From the NCBI RefSeq assembly GCF_005843925.1, contig NZ_VCBC01000010.1, positions 1-64,000 of the forward strand: 64,000 bases of DNA, given 5' to 3'. A program made the translations under genes and the position numbers. The notes under the pieces were generated by a model. That model was not told where the DNA came from. It saw only the letters and a program-made list of their open reading frames with translations, and made no database searches. Every line of letters begins with the position of its first letter. The stretch's first letter is position 1. This document shows, in pieces, positions 27,266 through 38,754 of this stretch. This stretch comes from Thalassotalea litorea. Lineage in GTDB: Bacteria > Pseudomonadota > Gammaproteobacteria > Enterobacterales > Alteromonadaceae.

Positions 27266-28975
27266 ATGACAGGTGCAGAATTACTGTTAAAAACATTGGA
27301 ACAACACGGCGTTGACAGCCTATTCGGTTATCCGGGTGGTGCCATTATGCCTGTTTACGATGCTTTGTATGACAGTCCAATTAAGCACTTTTTATGTCGC
27401 CATGAGCAAGGTGCCGGTTTTGCTGCTGTTGGGTATTCTCGTGCCAGTGACAAGCTTGGCGTATGTTTGGCAACTTCGGGGCCCGGCGCGACTAATTTGA
27501 TTACGGCCATTGCTGATGGGTTTTCTGATTCAGTGCCTATGCTGGCGATCACCGGTCAAGTGGCGAAAAAAGCTATGGGTTCGGATGCGTTCCAGGAAGT
27601 CGACATTCTTGGGTTAAGTCTGGCTTGCACCAAACATTGCGAGCAAGTGCAATGTGCCAGTGAAATACCCAAAGCTATCGCTCAAGCAATTCAAATTGCT
27701 TATCAAGGCCGACCGGGACCGGTATTAATTGATATTCCTAAAGATGTGCAAATGCAATCATTGGGTGATGATCATGCCCAAGCGTTATTGACGGAATCGC
27801 TGCAAAAACAAGATGAGGAACCGGCGATAAATCCGGTCATCTCATTATCGGTTCAACAACAGCTTCAGGCGTTACTGGAAGCGTCACGTGCACCAATTTT
27901 CTATGTGGGCGGTGGGGTTGGCATGGCAGATGCGGTCGAGCATTTACGTGATTTGATGGCAACGGTAAAAATCCCGAGCGTGACGACATTAAAAGGTATC
28001 GGGGCAATAGAACCCGATGCAGATTACTTCCTGGGTATGTTAGGTATGCATGGTAGTAAACCGGCAAACCTTGCGGTACAGGAATGTGATTTATTGATTG
28101 TTTTAGGTGCTCGTTTTGATGACCGGGTAACGGGTAAGTTGGCGGAATTTGCGCCCAATGCGAAAGTGATTCAGCTGGATATCGATGCTTGTGAAGTGAA
28201 TAAACGTCGTGGCGTTGATGTTGCCGTCGTAGCGGATTTACAACAATCCCTACCTGTATTTAAACAATTAGTCAGTGGCTTGCGTCCACATCTACAAATT
28301 GATGCATGGCAGCAGCGTTGTCAGCAATTGCTTACGGATTTTCCATGGCGTTACGACCACCCGGGAGACGGAATATACGCACCGGCGGTATTGGCTGAGC
28401 TTGGCAACCGTTTGTCATTGAACAGCGTTACGACCACTGATGTGGGGCAGCATCAGATGTGGGCAGCCCAACATATGACAATGCAATACCCGAGAAATTT
28501 TCTCTCCAGTGGCGGTCTTGGCACTATGGGTTTTGGCTTGCCGGCGGCAATCGGTGCACAAATATCGAGACCTAAGGATACAGTTGTTGCGGTTTGTGGT
28601 GATGGCTCCCTGATGATGAATATTCAGGAATTATCGACTTTAAAACGTTATCAAATCCCGGTAAAAATCGTGCTTATCGACAACGCAAAATTGGGCATGG
28701 TGCGGCAATGGCAAGAGCTGTTTTTCGACCAGCGCTATAGCGAAACCGACTTGAGCGACAACCCGGATTTTGTCGCCTTGGCCAGTGCTTTTGAAATAAA
28801 ATCGAAACTGATCACAACCAAGCAGCAGGTCAATGCTGCACTAACTGAAATGCTCGCGCATCAGGGCCCTTATCTATTACAGGTACGGATAGATGAAATG
28901 GACAATGTCTGGCCCTTAGTACCACCTGAAACAGCCAATGATGGGATGTTGGAGGCAAGTAATAATGGTCAATAA
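27266..28975 (+). CDS. ilvG: acetolactate synthase II large subunit
   Basis: A 569-residue ThDP-, FAD- and Mg-dependent enzyme condensing two pyruvates, or pyruvate and 2-oxobutyrate. Visible landmarks: [14 protein letters not shown], the catalytic Glu in [10 protein letters not shown], the GPGATN stretch, the FAD-binding [12 protein letters not shown] region, and the ThDP motif [15 protein letters not shown] with [10 protein letters not shown]. It reads through intact, unlike the frameshifted E. coli K-12 ilvG. It is the first structural gene after the attenuator. Confidence 0.96.
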   Translation: MTGAELLLKTLEQHGVDSLFGYPGGAIMPVYDALYDSPIKHFLCRHEQGAGFAAVGYSRASDKLGVCLATSGPGATNLITAIADGFSDSVPMLAITGQVAKKAMGSDAFQEVDILGLSLACTKHCEQVQCASEIPKAIAQAIQIAYQGRPGPVLIDIPKDVQMQSLGDDHAQALLTESLQKQDEEPAINPVISLSVQQQLQALLEASRAPIFYVGGGVGMADAVEHLRDLMATVKIPSVTTLKGIGAIEPDADYFLGMLGMHGSKPANLAVQECDLLIVLGARFDDRVTGKLAEFAPNAKVIQLDIDACEVNKRRGVDVAVVADLQQSLPVFKQLVSGLRPHLQIDAWQQRCQQLLTDFPWRYDHPGDGIYAPAVLAELGNRLSLNSVTTTDVGQHQMWAAQHMTMQYPRNFLSSGGLGTMGFGLPAAIGAQISRPKDTVVAVCGDGSLMMNIQELSTLKRYQIPVKIVLIDNAKLGMVRQWQELFFDQRYSETDLSDNPDFVALASAFEIKSKLITTKQQVNAALTEMLAHQGPYLLQVRIDEMDNVWPLVPPETANDGMLEASNNGQ

Positions 28976-29057
28976 CAAACCGTTAATCAAATTTGCGAAA
29001 CGCCAGGATCTGCATTGGAAATGTCAGGATTATTCAACCCAGGAGTGCTCCATATGA
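28965..29057 (+). CDS. 30-residue ORF bridging ilvG and ilvM
   Basis: An ATG at 28965 with GGAGG at 28951-28955 (9-base spacing) opens a 30-codon frame that overlaps the ilvG end by 11 bp; its TGA overlaps the ilvM start codon as ATGA (29054-29057). The product starts [13 protein letters not shown], ends [11 protein letters not shown], is basic, and resembles nothing I know. The arrangement suggests translational coupling between ilvG and ilvM rather than a functional peptide. Real translation is unproven. Confidence 0.45.
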   Translation: MVNNKPLIKFAKRQDLHWKCQDYSTQECSI

Positions 29058-29314
29058 CGTTACATCATTTGAAAATTACTGCATCTGATCACCCTGTGGT
29101 TCTCGAACGATTGCTGCAGGTTACTCGTTATCGAGGCTATCGTTTATGTGGGTTATCTATGTTGCCCGCAGAACAAAAAAACCTGCTCGACATTCAACTG
29201 TCAGTAGAAAGTGACAGATCGGTGGAAAATTTAACAAAGCAATTGTTAAAAATAATCGACATCGAGCAAATAAAAGTCGAAGATCAGGGCTTGCAGACAT
29301 ATCAAGTCAGTTAA
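29054..29314 (+). CDS. ilvM: acetolactate synthase II small subunit
   Basis: An 86-residue ACT-domain regulatory subunit of the IlvG enzyme. The sequence LERLLQVTRYRGYRLCGLSM is the ACT motif typical of IlvM, and the length matches E. coli IlvM (about 87). A longer frame opens at 29015, but the ATG at 29054 has AGGAG 8 bp upstream and starts exactly at the ACT domain. Confidence 0.9.
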   Translation: MTLHHLKITASDHPVVLERLLQVTRYRGYRLCGLSMLPAEQKNLLDIQLSVESDRSVENLTKQLLKIIDIEQIKVEDQGLQTYQVS

Positions 29315-29355
29315 GCATACAACTGACTTCTCAATGAATACTTAGGAATAATGAA

Positions 29356-30282
29356 ATGGCAAAAGTTAACGCTGATCAAATTTGGTTTAATGGTGAGTTA
29401 ATGCCTTGGGAAAACGCCACGGTTCATGTAATGAGCCACGGGTTGCACTACGGTACCTCAGTCTTTGAAGGGATCCGTGCATACAAAACTCATCGTGGTA
29501 CGTGTATTTTCCGTTTGGAAGAACATGTCGAACGCTTATTTGATTCCGCGAAAATCTATCGTTTGAATATTCCATTTACCCGTGAAGAGGTCATGCAGGC
29601 CTGTAAAGATTCGGTCGCACAGAATAATCTCGATTCCGCTTACTTGCGTCCACTTGCCTTTCTTGGTGACGTGGGTATGGGACTTCGCCCACCGGTCGAC
29701 GCGAACGCGGAATTAATGATTGCCGCATTTTCATGGGAAGCTTACTTAGGTGCCGATGCATTGGAAAACGGTGTTGATGTGGGCGTTTCGTCATGGAATC
29801 GCTTGGCGCCAAACACTATGCCTACCGGAGCAAAAGCAGGTGGCAATTACTTGTCATCACAACTGATTTCAAATGAAGCCGCACGTCACGGTTATACCGA
29901 AGGTATTGCGTTAGATGTGAATAACTACGTCAGTGAAGGGGCAGGTCAAAATCTGTTTTTGGTCCGTAATGGCATCCTTTATACGCCGCCTTCAACCTGC
30001 TCAATTTTGCCAGGTTTGACTCGTGATACCATTATTACTTTGGCCAAACAAATGGGCATGGAAGTACGAGAAGAGTTGATTGCGCGTGAAGCATTGTATC
30101 TCGCGGATGAATTCTTTATGTGTGGTACGGCAACGGAAATCGTGCCGGTGAGTACTGTCGATGGTATTAAAGTCGGCACGGGTAGTCGCGGCGAAGTGAC
30201 TCGTAAGATCCAGGATGCATTCTTTGGAATCTTTACGGGTGAAACAGAAGATAAATGGGGCTGGTTAGCTCCGGTAAAATAA
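29356..30282 (+). CDS. ilvE: branched-chain amino acid aminotransferase
   Basis: A 308-residue fold-type IV PLP enzyme catalysing the last transamination to valine, leucine and isoleucine. Landmarks: HVMSHGLHYGTSVFEGIRAY, the PLP lysine in PTGAKAGGNYLSSQL, and EGAGQNLFLVRNG. Length matches E. coli IlvE (309). TTAGGAATA precedes the ATG. The intergenic stretch to ilvD holds a TTACCATTG/CAATGGTAA hairpin (30303-30331) of unknown role. Confidence 0.97.
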   Translation: MAKVNADQIWFNGELMPWENATVHVMSHGLHYGTSVFEGIRAYKTHRGTCIFRLEEHVERLFDSAKIYRLNIPFTREEVMQACKDSVAQNNLDSAYLRPLAFLGDVGMGLRPPVDANAELMIAAFSWEAYLGADALENGVDVGVSSWNRLAPNTMPTGAKAGGNYLSSQLISNEAARHGYTEGIALDVNNYVSEGAGQNLFLVRNGILYTPPSTCSILPGLTRDTIITLAKQMGMEVREELIAREALYLADEFFMCGTATEIVPVSTVDGIKVGTGSRGEVTRKIQDAFFGIFTGETEDKWGWLAPVK

Positions 30283-30536
30283 CTGACGATATGACATCGT
30301 AATTACCATTGCGTTTACCGAACAATGGTAAGTAGATTGGCAACTCTGGCAGGCTCAATGCGCTGTCAGAGACGCCAGTCGAGGCATTAATACATTTTTA
30401 TATAGTTTTTCTAGCGTTCTATATACGGATAAGCCAACGGTCAAAGCCGCCAGTTAAGGACTGCATTGACAATGGGTTTCACAGCCATTGCACAGTCCCC
30501 CCGAATAAAAATATTATGGTTTATTAAGGATGTACT

Positions 30537-32396
30537 ATGCCTAAATTAAGGTCTGCAACTTCAACTCAAGGTCGTAACATGGCAGGTGCCCGCGCTCTAT
30601 GGCGTGCCACCGGAATGACAGATAGCGACTTTGGAAAGCCGATCATTGCCGTCGTCAATTCTTTTACTCAATTTGTCCCCGGACATGTTCATCTTAAAGA
30701 CATGGGGCAACTTGTTGCTGGCGCAATTGAAGAAGCGGGTGGTGTTGCCAAAGAATTTAATACCATTGCCGTTGATGACGGTATCGCCATGGGTCACTCC
30801 GGCATGCTCTACTCTTTACCATCAAGGGAACTTATTGCCGATTCCGTTGAGTATATGGTCAATGCCCACTGTGTCGATGCCATGGTTTGTATTTCAAACT
30901 GTGACAAAATCACCCCAGGCATGTTGATGGCCGCTTTGCGTTTAAACATTCCTGTTGTTTTTGTTTCCGGTGGACCGATGGAGGCAGGGAAAACCAAGCT
31001 TTCCGATCAAATCATTAAATTGGACCTGGTTGATGCCATGATTCAGGGCGCCGATCCAAAAGTTTCCGATGAGCAATCCGACCAAATTGAGCGTTCAGCC
31101 TGCCCTACCTGTGGTAGTTGTTCGGGGATGTTTACGGCCAACTCTATGAACTGCCTGGCAGAAGCGTTAGGTTTAGCCCAACCCGGTAATGGTTCGATGT
31201 TGGCGACCCACGCCGACCGCGAGCAATTATTTCTTAGTGCTGGCACACGTGTGGTGGAACTGGCGCGTCGTTACTATCAAGAAGATGATGCTACTGCGCT
31301 GCCTCGCTCGATTGCCACTAAAGCGGCATTCGAAAATGCCATGTGCCTGGATATCGCCATGGGCGGTTCGACCAACACCGTATTGCATTTGTTAGCCGCG
31401 GCTCAGGAAGGTGAAATTGATTTTACCATGGCGGATATCGACCGATTATCACGCCGTGTTCCCCACCTTTGTAAAGTCGCGCCATCGACGCAGAAATATC
31501 ATATGGAAGATGTGCATCGCGCCGGTGGGGTGATGGCGATTCTTGGTGAACTTGCTCGCGCAGACCTGCTGGATGTTTCCGTTCCTAACGTATTGGGGAT
31601 GTCTCTCGAAGAACAGCTCAAGCAGTACGATATAAAGCAAACCGATGATGAAGCAGTAAAAGAATTCTTCCGTGCCGGACCGGCTGGTATTCGCACCACT
31701 AAGGCATTTAGTCAGAGTTGTCGTTACCCTTCGTTGGACGATGATCGTGAACATGGCTGCATTCGTTCAAAAGAAAACGCCTTCTCTCAAGACGGCGGAT
31801 TGGCAGTGTTGTTCGGTAACGTTGCGAAAAATGGCTGTATTGTTAAAACGGCTGGCGTTGCCGAAGAGAACCTGGTTTTTAAAGGTAAGGCGCGCATTTT
31901 TGAATCTCAGGATGCTGCGGTATCTGGGATTTTAGGCGGTAAAGTCGTTGAAGGCGACGTTGTCGTGATTCGTTATGAAGGGCCAAAAGGTGGTCCGGGT
32001 ATGCAGGAAATGCTATACCCAACGACGTATCTCAAATCCATGGGGCTGGGCACTAAGTGTGCGTTGATCACCGATGGTCGTTTTTCTGGCGGCACTTCCG
32101 GTCTGTCGATTGGTCATGTTTCACCAGAGGCGGCATCCGGCGGCGTAATCGCCTTGATTGAAAATGATGATCGAATCGATATTGATATTCCCAATCGTAA
32201 AATTGATGTACTGATATCTGATGAGGAATTGGCTCAGCGCAAACAAGCCATGGAAAGTCGCGGTAAAGGCGCCTGGAAGCCGGTAAATCGTCAACGTCCG
32301 ATCAGTTATGCATTGAAAACTTACGCAATGTTAGCAACCAGTGCTGATAAAGGCGCTATTCGCAATACTGAATTGCTCGACAAATTTCAATCCTAG
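30537..32396 (+). CDS. ilvD: dihydroxy-acid dehydratase
   Basis: A 619-residue Fe-S dehydratase making 2-oxo acids from dihydroxy acids, the third common step. Cluster-binding cysteines are visible in [12 protein letters not shown] and [18 protein letters not shown], with [20 protein letters not shown] near the C-terminus. Length matches the family. It is preceded by a 254-bp gap, long for this operon, and followed by ilvA after about 40 bp. Confidence 0.97.
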   Translation: MPKLRSATSTQGRNMAGARALWRATGMTDSDFGKPIIAVVNSFTQFVPGHVHLKDMGQLVAGAIEEAGGVAKEFNTIAVDDGIAMGHSGMLYSLPSRELIADSVEYMVNAHCVDAMVCISNCDKITPGMLMAALRLNIPVVFVSGGPMEAGKTKLSDQIIKLDLVDAMIQGADPKVSDEQSDQIERSACPTCGSCSGMFTANSMNCLAEALGLAQPGNGSMLATHADREQLFLSAGTRVVELARRYYQEDDATALPRSIATKAAFENAMCLDIAMGGSTNTVLHLLAAAQEGEIDFTMADIDRLSRRVPHLCKVAPSTQKYHMEDVHRAGGVMAILGELARADLLDVSVPNVLGMSLEEQLKQYDIKQTDDEAVKEFFRAGPAGIRTTKAFSQSCRYPSLDDDREHGCIRSKENAFSQDGGLAVLFGNVAKNGCIVKTAGVAEENLVFKGKARIFESQDAAVSGILGGKVVEGDVVVIRYEGPKGGPGMQEMLYPTTYLKSMGLGTKCALITDGRFSGGTSGLSIGHVSPEAASGGVIALIENDDRIDIDIPNRKIDVLISDEELAQRKQAMESRGKGAWKPVNRQRPISYALKTYAMLATSADKGAIRNTELLDKFQS

Positions 32397-32437
32397 GGTC
32401 TTTGACCTTGAAACATAAAGACACCCTTGAGGTCGCT

Positions 32438-33997
32438 ATGGAAGCTCAGAAAACACCAACATCGACACAGCAAGATCAAGATTTGGCGCTAAGTTACCTG
32501 CGCCGGATTATGATGGCGCCTGTGTATGATATTGCCAAAGAAACGGAGTTGAGCTTTTTACCTAAAATATCGACCCAGCTTAATAATGACGTCTATTTAA
32601 AACGCGAGGATCAACAACCGGTCCACTCGTTTAAATTGCGCGGCGCCTACAACAAATTGCAAGGGCTGACGCCAGAACAGCGTCAGCATGGTGTGATTGC
32701 CGCATCTGCGGGTAATCACGCCCAAGGGTTGGCTTTGGCGGCAAAAAGCTTAGGAGTACAGGCAACGATTGTGATGCCAATCACCACGCCGGAAATCAAA
32801 GTGAACAATGTTCGTCATTTTGGTGCCGAGGTGCGGCTTATTGGTAAGAGTTTTAATGAAGCTCAGCAAGCCTGTCTGGAATTTGTTGAACAAGAGCAAA
32901 AAACCTTTGTGCCACCCTTTGACGATCCTGATGTGATTGTCGGTCAAGGTACGGTCGGTAAAGAAATCCTTCAGCAGTTGGCTGATGTGGATGCGATCTT
33001 TGTCCCCGTTGGCGGTGGTGGTCTGTTGGCAGGCATTGCGGTTTATGTCAAACAAATCGCCCCTCAAGTCAAAGTCATTGGCGTGGAAGCGGAAGATTCT
33101 GCCTGTTTAAAGGCGGCGTTTGATGCCGGAAAACCCGTGGATTTGGATAATGTCGGTTTATTCGCTGACGGTGTGGCGGTTAAGCGCATAGGCGAGCAGA
33201 CGTTTGACTTAATTAATAAATATTGTGATGACGTTATTACAGTAACATCCGATGAAATTTGCGCCGCGATCAAAGAAACTTTTGAACAAACCCGAGTGAT
33301 TGCAGAGCCTGCAGGCGCACTGTCGTTAGCGGGCATCAATAAATATTGTCAGAATTCTCCGGGGAATGAGAAGTTAGTGGCGATATTGTCCGGCGCCAAT
33401 ATGAATTTTCATAGTTTGCGGTATGTCTCTGAACGCTGCGAGCTGGGTGAGCAAAAAGAAGCGGTTTTCTCGGTGACCATCCCTGAGCAAAAAGGCAGTT
33501 TTCGTCGCTTTTGTCAGGCCCTTGGTGGTCGAGTGATCACCGAATTTAATTATCGTTTTTCTGACGCCAATCAAGCGAATATCTTTGTTGGTATCCGTTT
33601 GTCTGAAGGTGCGCAAGAGAGACGTGAACTGATCGCAACATTAGAAGCGAATGATTATCAGGTGCAGGATTTAACCGATAACGAGCTGGCGAAACTGCAT
33701 GTTCGTTACATGATCGGTGGTACAAGCCAAAATACAACTCAAGAGCGACTGTTTAGCTTTGAGTTTCCTGAGTATCCTGGCGCATTGGAGAATTTCCTCA
33801 ATACCTTAGGGGAGCTTTGGAACATCTCTTTATTTCACTACCGAAATCATGGTTCAGCATTTGGTCAGGTGTTGGCGGGATTTGAAGTTAATGACAATGA
33901 ACAGCAAGAGTTTTTCGAGCATTTACAAGATCTTGGTTACGAATGGGCGGAAGAAACCGACAATCCAGCGTATCAGGCATTTTTAAATCACCGGTAG
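32438..33997 (+). CDS. ilvA: threonine dehydratase (deaminase), biosynthetic
   Basis: A 519-residue PLP enzyme turning threonine into 2-oxobutyrate, the entry to isoleucine synthesis. The catalytic domain shows the PLP lysine in QPVHSFKLRGAYNKL, ASAGNHAQGLAL and PVGGGGLLAG; two ACT-like regulatory domains follow (about 340-515), as in the isoleucine-inhibited E. coli enzyme. The frame is open from a TTG at 32402, but the ATG at 32438 has GAGG 6 bp upstream and gives the family length. AAAGACACCCTT near 32416 resembles the dispersed repeat. Confidence 0.95.
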   Translation: MEAQKTPTSTQQDQDLALSYLRRIMMAPVYDIAKETELSFLPKISTQLNNDVYLKREDQQPVHSFKLRGAYNKLQGLTPEQRQHGVIAASAGNHAQGLALAAKSLGVQATIVMPITTPEIKVNNVRHFGAEVRLIGKSFNEAQQACLEFVEQEQKTFVPPFDDPDVIVGQGTVGKEILQQLADVDAIFVPVGGGGLLAGIAVYVKQIAPQVKVIGVEAEDSACLKAAFDAGKPVDLDNVGLFADGVAVKRIGEQTFDLINKYCDDVITVTSDEICAAIKETFEQTRVIAEPAGALSLAGINKYCQNSPGNEKLVAILSGANMNFHSLRYVSERCELGEQKEAVFSVTIPEQKGSFRRFCQALGGRVITEFNYRFSDANQANIFVGIRLSEGAQERRELIATLEANDYQVQDLTDNELAKLHVRYMIGGTSQNTTQERLFSFEFPEYPGALENFLNTLGELWNISLFHYRNHGSAFGQVLAGFEVNDNEQQEFFEHLQDLGYEWAEETDNPAYQAFLNHR

Positions 33998-34154
33998 ACC
34001 GGCTCATTGTCACTTTAAATAATTAAGGTAATGATAGGTCCCAAGGGTAAGGCTATTAGCCTTTTCTGAATGGCGATGGCCTGTAAACACAAACGCGGCT
34101 TGCTCCGCGCTTTGTCCTTCGACGCAGTTTATCTCGACAGCCAAGAGCAAAGCG

Positions 34155-34409
34155 TTAGCTTTGCTCTTTAAGTGCGTCTTCCAATTCCGCCAATTTCGCT
34201 TCCAACGCTTCAAGCTTGGCTCGTGTTTTCGCCAAAACCTGAGTTTGCACATCAAACTCTTCTCGCGTGACCACATCTAACTGCGCTAACTTACGCTGTA
34301 ACACTTCTTTGGTTTTTGATTCCAGATCGGTGGCGACATTCTTCACTCCTGGCGGAATGGATTCGGTAATTTGCTTGGCGATTTCTTCAATTTTTTTCGG
34401 GTTTATCAT
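34155..34409 (-). CDS. ubiK: ubiquinone biosynthesis accessory factor
   Basis: An 84-residue coiled-coil protein of the UbiK/YqiC (BMFP) family, a membrane-interacting assembly factor for late ubiquinone synthesis. It starts MINPKKIEEIAKQ and has the conserved REEFDVQTQVL stretch and a C-terminal heptad-rich helix. An in-frame start 12 codons upstream exists (34445), but the chosen ATG aligns with E. coli UbiK. A GAGCAAAGC/GCTTTGCTC hairpin (34145-34166) overlaps the stop codon. It is divergent from rep. Confidence 0.92.
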   Translation of the reverse strand: MINPKKIEEIAKQITESIPPGVKNVATDLESKTKEVLQRKLAQLDVVTREEFDVQTQVLAKTRAKLEALEAKLAELEDALKEQS

Positions 34410-34594
34410 AGTGTTCTCGCAACGAAGTGGCACGTTATTTGGCACCTATCCTAGCAGGTAAACCATAAGATTTTAAGTTTATCGGGGGCCGCTATAGTGT
34501 TTACGGACATATTTATTGCATCCGACCTTTCGACTCTGCACGTATTTCGGTAAAATTGCCAACATTCAACTCACTCATATCCGTTCAATCATTA

Positions 34595-36634
34595 ATGAAA
34601 TTAAACCCTGGTCAAAATGAAGCAAAAAACTACGTCAGTGGTCCATGCCTGGTATTAGCGGGCGCGGGCTCTGGAAAAACAGGGGTAATTTGCCAAAAAA
34701 TTTCCTATTTGATCCAAGAGTGTGGTTACAAAGCTCGTAATATCGCGGCGGTTACTTTTACCAATAAAGCGGCACGGGAAATGAAAGAGCGGGTCAGTAA
34801 AATGCTCGGCCGTGATCTTACCCGGGGTCTTGTGGTATCGACGTTTCACTCTCTGGGATTAGATATTGTCAGACGAGAATTGAAAACCTTAGGCTTTAAA
34901 CCTGGCTTTACTTTATTTGATGATCAGGACTCTCTGGCGCTACTTAAAGAGTTGACGGAAAAGCAGCTCGATGGTGATAAAGAGTTATTGTCACGTTTGC
35001 AAAACAGTATTTCGAATTGGAAAAACGAGTTGATGCTGCCGGATGCTGCTATCAAACATGCACAGGGTGAAGAAGCATCATTGTTTGCGCAATTTTATCA
35101 ACAATATCATCAGCATATGAGGGCATTTAATGCTTTGGATTTTGATGATTTGATCCTCATACCAACCTTGTTATTGCGTAATTTTGAGGAAGTAAGGCTA
35201 CGCTGGCAAAAGAAAATACAGTACCTTTTGGTCGATGAATATCAAGATACCAATGCCAGTCAATATGAATTGGTAAAACTGCTGGCGGGGGAACGGGCTC
35301 GTTTTACTGTGGTTGGTGATGACGACCAGTCAATATACTCCTGGCGTGGTGCCAAGCCGCAAAACCTGGTGTTATTGGGTAAAGATTTTCCTCAGCTTAA
35401 ACTGATCAAATTGGAACAAAACTATCGTTCTTCCGGACGAATTCTCAAATGTGCCAATATCCTTATCGCCAACAACCCCCATGTTTATGATAAACAACTG
35501 TTTTCTGAATTGCAGTATGGCCCTGAGCTAAGAGTGATCCGCACCAAAAGCGAAGATCACGAAGCGGAGCGCATTGCCGGTGAGTTGTTAGGTCATCGTT
35601 TTTTAAATAAAAGCAAATTCAAGGATTATGCAATTTTGTATCGGGGCAATCATCAATCGCGGTTGATTGAAAAGGTACTGATGCAAAATCGTATCCCATA
35701 CAAAATCAGTGGCGGCACCTCATTTTTTTCGCGCTCTGAAATCAAAGACATCATGGCTTACTTACGTTTGTTAGTGAATCCTGATGATGATAATGCGTTT
35801 TTACGCGTGGTGAATGTGCCGCGTCGTGAAATCGGCCCGGCGACATTAGAAAAGCTCGGTACCTACGCGAATATGCGTCAAATTAGTATGTTTGCGGCGA
35901 GTTTTGAATTGGGACTCGAACAACATCTTACGGGGCGTGGTCTTGCCAATGTGCAACGATTTGCACGAATGATGGTTGAGACCGAAGATAATGCCATGCG
36001 CGGTGATACGGCTGCGGTCTTACGAAAATTCATTCAACACATTAATTATGAAGACTGGCTTTACGATACTTCACCAAGTGCCAAAGCGGCGGAAATGCGG
36101 ATGAAGAATGTGACGCAGTTATTCTCCTGGGTCACAGACATGCTAGAAGGTACGGACATGGATGAACCCATGACCTTACCACAGGTTGTCACGCGTCTGA
36201 CATTGCGAGATATGATGGAACGCAATGAAGAAGAAGAAGAGTCTGATCAGGTGCAATTGATGACATTACATGCGTCGAAAGGGCTGGAATTTCCCTATGT
36301 CTACTTAATTGGCATGGAGGAAGGCATGTTGCCCCATCAAACCAGTATTGATGAGGACAATGTCGAGGAAGAGCGTCGCTTGGCGTATGTTGGCGTAACA
36401 CGGGCACAGCGAGAACTTATCTTTACCTATGCAAAAGAGCGCCGCCAGTATGGTGAGTTGATCATTACTGAACCATCCCGCTTTTTATATGAAATGCCAC
36501 AAGACGATCTCGTTTGGGAAACCGGGGGTGAAAAACGTCAATCGGCGGAAGAAAAACAAAAAACCGGCCAAGCTGGAGTGGCGGGGTTGCGAGCGATGCT
36601 AGCGGCGAAAAAAACTGACGCTGGCGCTAAATAG
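34595..36634 (+). CDS. rep: ATP-dependent DNA helicase Rep
   Basis: A 679-residue superfamily 1A 3'-5' helicase that helps the replisome pass obstacles. It starts [10 protein letters not shown] and carries Walker [13 protein letters not shown], motif Ia [34 protein letters not shown], and motif [15 protein letters not shown] and [12 protein letters not shown]. Near-identical segments throughout separate Rep from UvrD. The frame is open 13 codons earlier, but this ATG matches the E. coli start. Confidence 0.96.
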   Translation: MKLNPGQNEAKNYVSGPCLVLAGAGSGKTGVICQKISYLIQECGYKARNIAAVTFTNKAAREMKERVSKMLGRDLTRGLVVSTFHSLGLDIVRRELKTLGFKPGFTLFDDQDSLALLKELTEKQLDGDKELLSRLQNSISNWKNELMLPDAAIKHAQGEEASLFAQFYQQYHQHMRAFNALDFDDLILIPTLLLRNFEEVRLRWQKKIQYLLVDEYQDTNASQYELVKLLAGERARFTVVGDDDQSIYSWRGAKPQNLVLLGKDFPQLKLIKLEQNYRSSGRILKCANILIANNPHVYDKQLFSELQYGPELRVIRTKSEDHEAERIAGELLGHRFLNKSKFKDYAILYRGNHQSRLIEKVLMQNRIPYKISGGTSFFSRSEIKDIMAYLRLLVNPDDDNAFLRVVNVPRREIGPATLEKLGTYANMRQISMFAASFELGLEQHLTGRGLANVQRFARMMVETEDNAMRGDTAAVLRKFIQHINYEDWLYDTSPSAKAAEMRMKNVTQLFSWVTDMLEGTDMDEPMTLPQVVTRLTLRDMMERNEEEEESDQVQLMTLHASKGLEFPYVYLIGMEEGMLPHQTSIDEDNVEEERRLAYVGVTRAQRELIFTYAKERRQYGELIITEPSRFLYEMPQDDLVWETGGEKRQSAEEKQKTGQAGVAGLRAMLAAKKTDAGAK

Positions 36635-36693
36635 CTGGTGAATAACGTTTATATTCCCCCTGCCGTTCAACAAGGCTTCTATATTGCTATCAG

Positions 36694-38754
36694 TTAGGCA
36701 CAATCGATGACATCGTCATCGCTGTCGCTATTCACTTCCTTTGGTAGGTCAGCCGCCTGCGGACGTGAAATGAAATACCCCTGAGCATAATCACAGCCCG
36801 CTTTTTTCACCAAATCTAATTGAGCCTGAGTCTCTACACCTTCGGCGACCAAGCGGAAGCCAAAGCTATCACCTAACTCATGCAAGCTTTTTGCGAGGGT
36901 AAGGTTCTTTTCGTTGTTGTTTAATGATTTGACAAAAGACTGGTGTAATTTAATAAACGCAAATGGATAGTTACTCAGGTAATTCAATGAAGAAATACCG
37001 TGGCCATAATCATCCAGTGCCAATTTCACGCCGGCGGTTTTCAGCGTTTTCAATGCTTGCAAAGATTGCTCAGGATTTTGCACAAACGCCCGTTCGTTAA
37101 ATTCCAGGATCAGACGTTCTGGCGATGGGAAATGTTGATGAATGACTTCAATCAGTTGTTTTACCTGAGTCTTGTGGTGCAATTGTTTTGGTGAGAGATT
37201 GACGCTGACAAAGGTATTACTATGACTACCTTCATGATCCCAGCGTTGTAATTGCTCAGCAACACTAGCAAGCACCCAGCATTCAATATCGATAATTAAT
37301 CCCGATTCTTCCGCAACTTCTAAAAATGCGCCGGGGCTGAGTAATCCCCGTTTCGGATGTTGCCAACGTAATAACGTTTCAAACCCCAAGGTCTGTGGAT
37401 TTTCCTGATCATGACTTAAATCGGTGATTTTTTGAAAATGTAGGGTAAATTCCTGCTCTCTTAAGGCCTTTCGCAATTCATGTTCAAGATTTAAGTTGGC
37501 CATTAACTGTTCGCGCATGGAATCATCAAAGAAGATGAAACGGCCTTTGCCCAACGCCTTCGCCTGATACATGGCGGCATCAGCATCGCGCAAGACTTCC
37601 GCGGCATTTTGATAGCGGCGATCGCATACCGTAATGCCGATACTGGCGCTGGAATAAAGCTCCTGGTTATCGATGTCAAAGGGGTTTTCAATGGTTTCGA
37701 TAATACGTTGGGCGATATCTTCGGCGTCTTCGTGCTGAACCAGGGTATCAAGCAAAATAACGAATTCATCGCCGCCAAGACGAGCCAGAATATCGTTTCC
37801 GCGTATGCAGTCGGCGATTCGTTCAGCGATTTCTATGAGCAATAAATCGCCGATATGATGCCCAAGGGTATCGTTAATTACTTTAAATCGGTCAAGGTCA
37901 ATAAACAGCACAGCAAAACGATGATTCGGATGGCGTTTTACATGTTTTAGGGAGTGCTCCAATCGATCGGAAAACATCGCGCGATTGGGTAATTTGGTTA
38001 ATGTGTCATGGTGAGCCGCAAAATACAGCTGCTCCTCTATGGCTCGCCGCTCTTCAACTTGCTTACGTAAACGTAGATTCGTTTGTTGCAAATCGGCGGT
38101 ACGCTCGCCGACAAGCTCATTAATATCCTGAGAATAGCTTTGTAATTGATTTATCGCCTGAAATCGCTGAATACATGCGGAAATCTGCCGAGCGATAAAG
38201 CGGATCAGATGTAGCTCTTCGAGCGCGTCCTGGCTATCGTTGATAAAGCCTTTGATTGCGACCAGACCAAAGGCGTTTGTTCCTACCATTAATGGCGCCA
38301 TTAACCAGACATCAACCAATTTGGTTTTATCATTTCGCACCGGAAATGGACGCTTTACGATTTCATCATCGGTTTCCAGAATAACAACCTGATCATGGTT
38401 CAGATAAACAGGTTTGGCGATGGCAGAGATAAAATCGATGATGTCTCTATGGAGTTGTGGTTTGATAGGTGCACAGAATAATTCATTGATGTAATAGGGG
38501 TCATTACCTTTGCCATCAAAGCGCTCGATATAAAGGTTTTCTGCAGGAAAGTATTCGCGAATGATTTTTTGCAGGTTACGATACAGACAAACCATATCCG
38601 TCTCGGTACTACAAAGTTCCGATAACTTCAACAAGCCGGTTTGCACCTTTTTCGTCTGTTTATACTTTTTCAAAAGCGACCGTAGCTTGGGTACTGTCGG
38701 GACGAGATCCTTGGCGGATCTCGCCTTGCCCTGTTGTTTTCCTTTCGAATCCAT
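36694..38754 (-). CDS. GAF-like, GGDEF and EAL domain c-di-GMP protein
   Basis: A 686-residue cytoplasmic protein with an N-terminal sensory region resembling GAF (about 50-210), a coiled linker (GERTADLQQTNLRLRKQVEE), a GGDEF domain with intact LARLGGDEFVILL (near 326), and an EAL domain. The EAL signature is ETLLRW, and the metal/catalytic neighbourhood reads ALDDYGHGISSLNYL and FIKLHQSFV rather than the usual KIDxSFV; AEGVE and QGY are kept. Diguanylate cyclase activity is likely; phosphodiesterase activity is uncertain. It could be linked in signalling to the c-di-GMP riboswitch in this window. Confidence 0.92.
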   Translation of the reverse strand: MDSKGKQQGKARSAKDLVPTVPKLRSLLKKYKQTKKVQTGLLKLSELCSTETDMVCLYRNLQKIIREYFPAENLYIERFDGKGNDPYYINELFCAPIKPQLHRDIIDFISAIAKPVYLNHDQVVILETDDEIVKRPFPVRNDKTKLVDVWLMAPLMVGTNAFGLVAIKGFINDSQDALEELHLIRFIARQISACIQRFQAINQLQSYSQDINELVGERTADLQQTNLRLRKQVEERRAIEEQLYFAAHHDTLTKLPNRAMFSDRLEHSLKHVKRHPNHRFAVLFIDLDRFKVINDTLGHHIGDLLLIEIAERIADCIRGNDILARLGGDEFVILLDTLVQHEDAEDIAQRIIETIENPFDIDNQELYSSASIGITVCDRRYQNAAEVLRDADAAMYQAKALGKGRFIFFDDSMREQLMANLNLEHELRKALREQEFTLHFQKITDLSHDQENPQTLGFETLLRWQHPKRGLLSPGAFLEVAEESGLIIDIECWVLASVAEQLQRWDHEGSHSNTFVSVNLSPKQLHHKTQVKQLIEVIHQHFPSPERLILEFNERAFVQNPEQSLQALKTLKTAGVKLALDDYGHGISSLNYLSNYPFAFIKLHQSFVKSLNNNEKNLTLAKSLHELGDSFGFRLVAEGVETQAQLDLVKKAGCDYAQGYFISRPQAADLPKEVNSDSDDDVIDCA

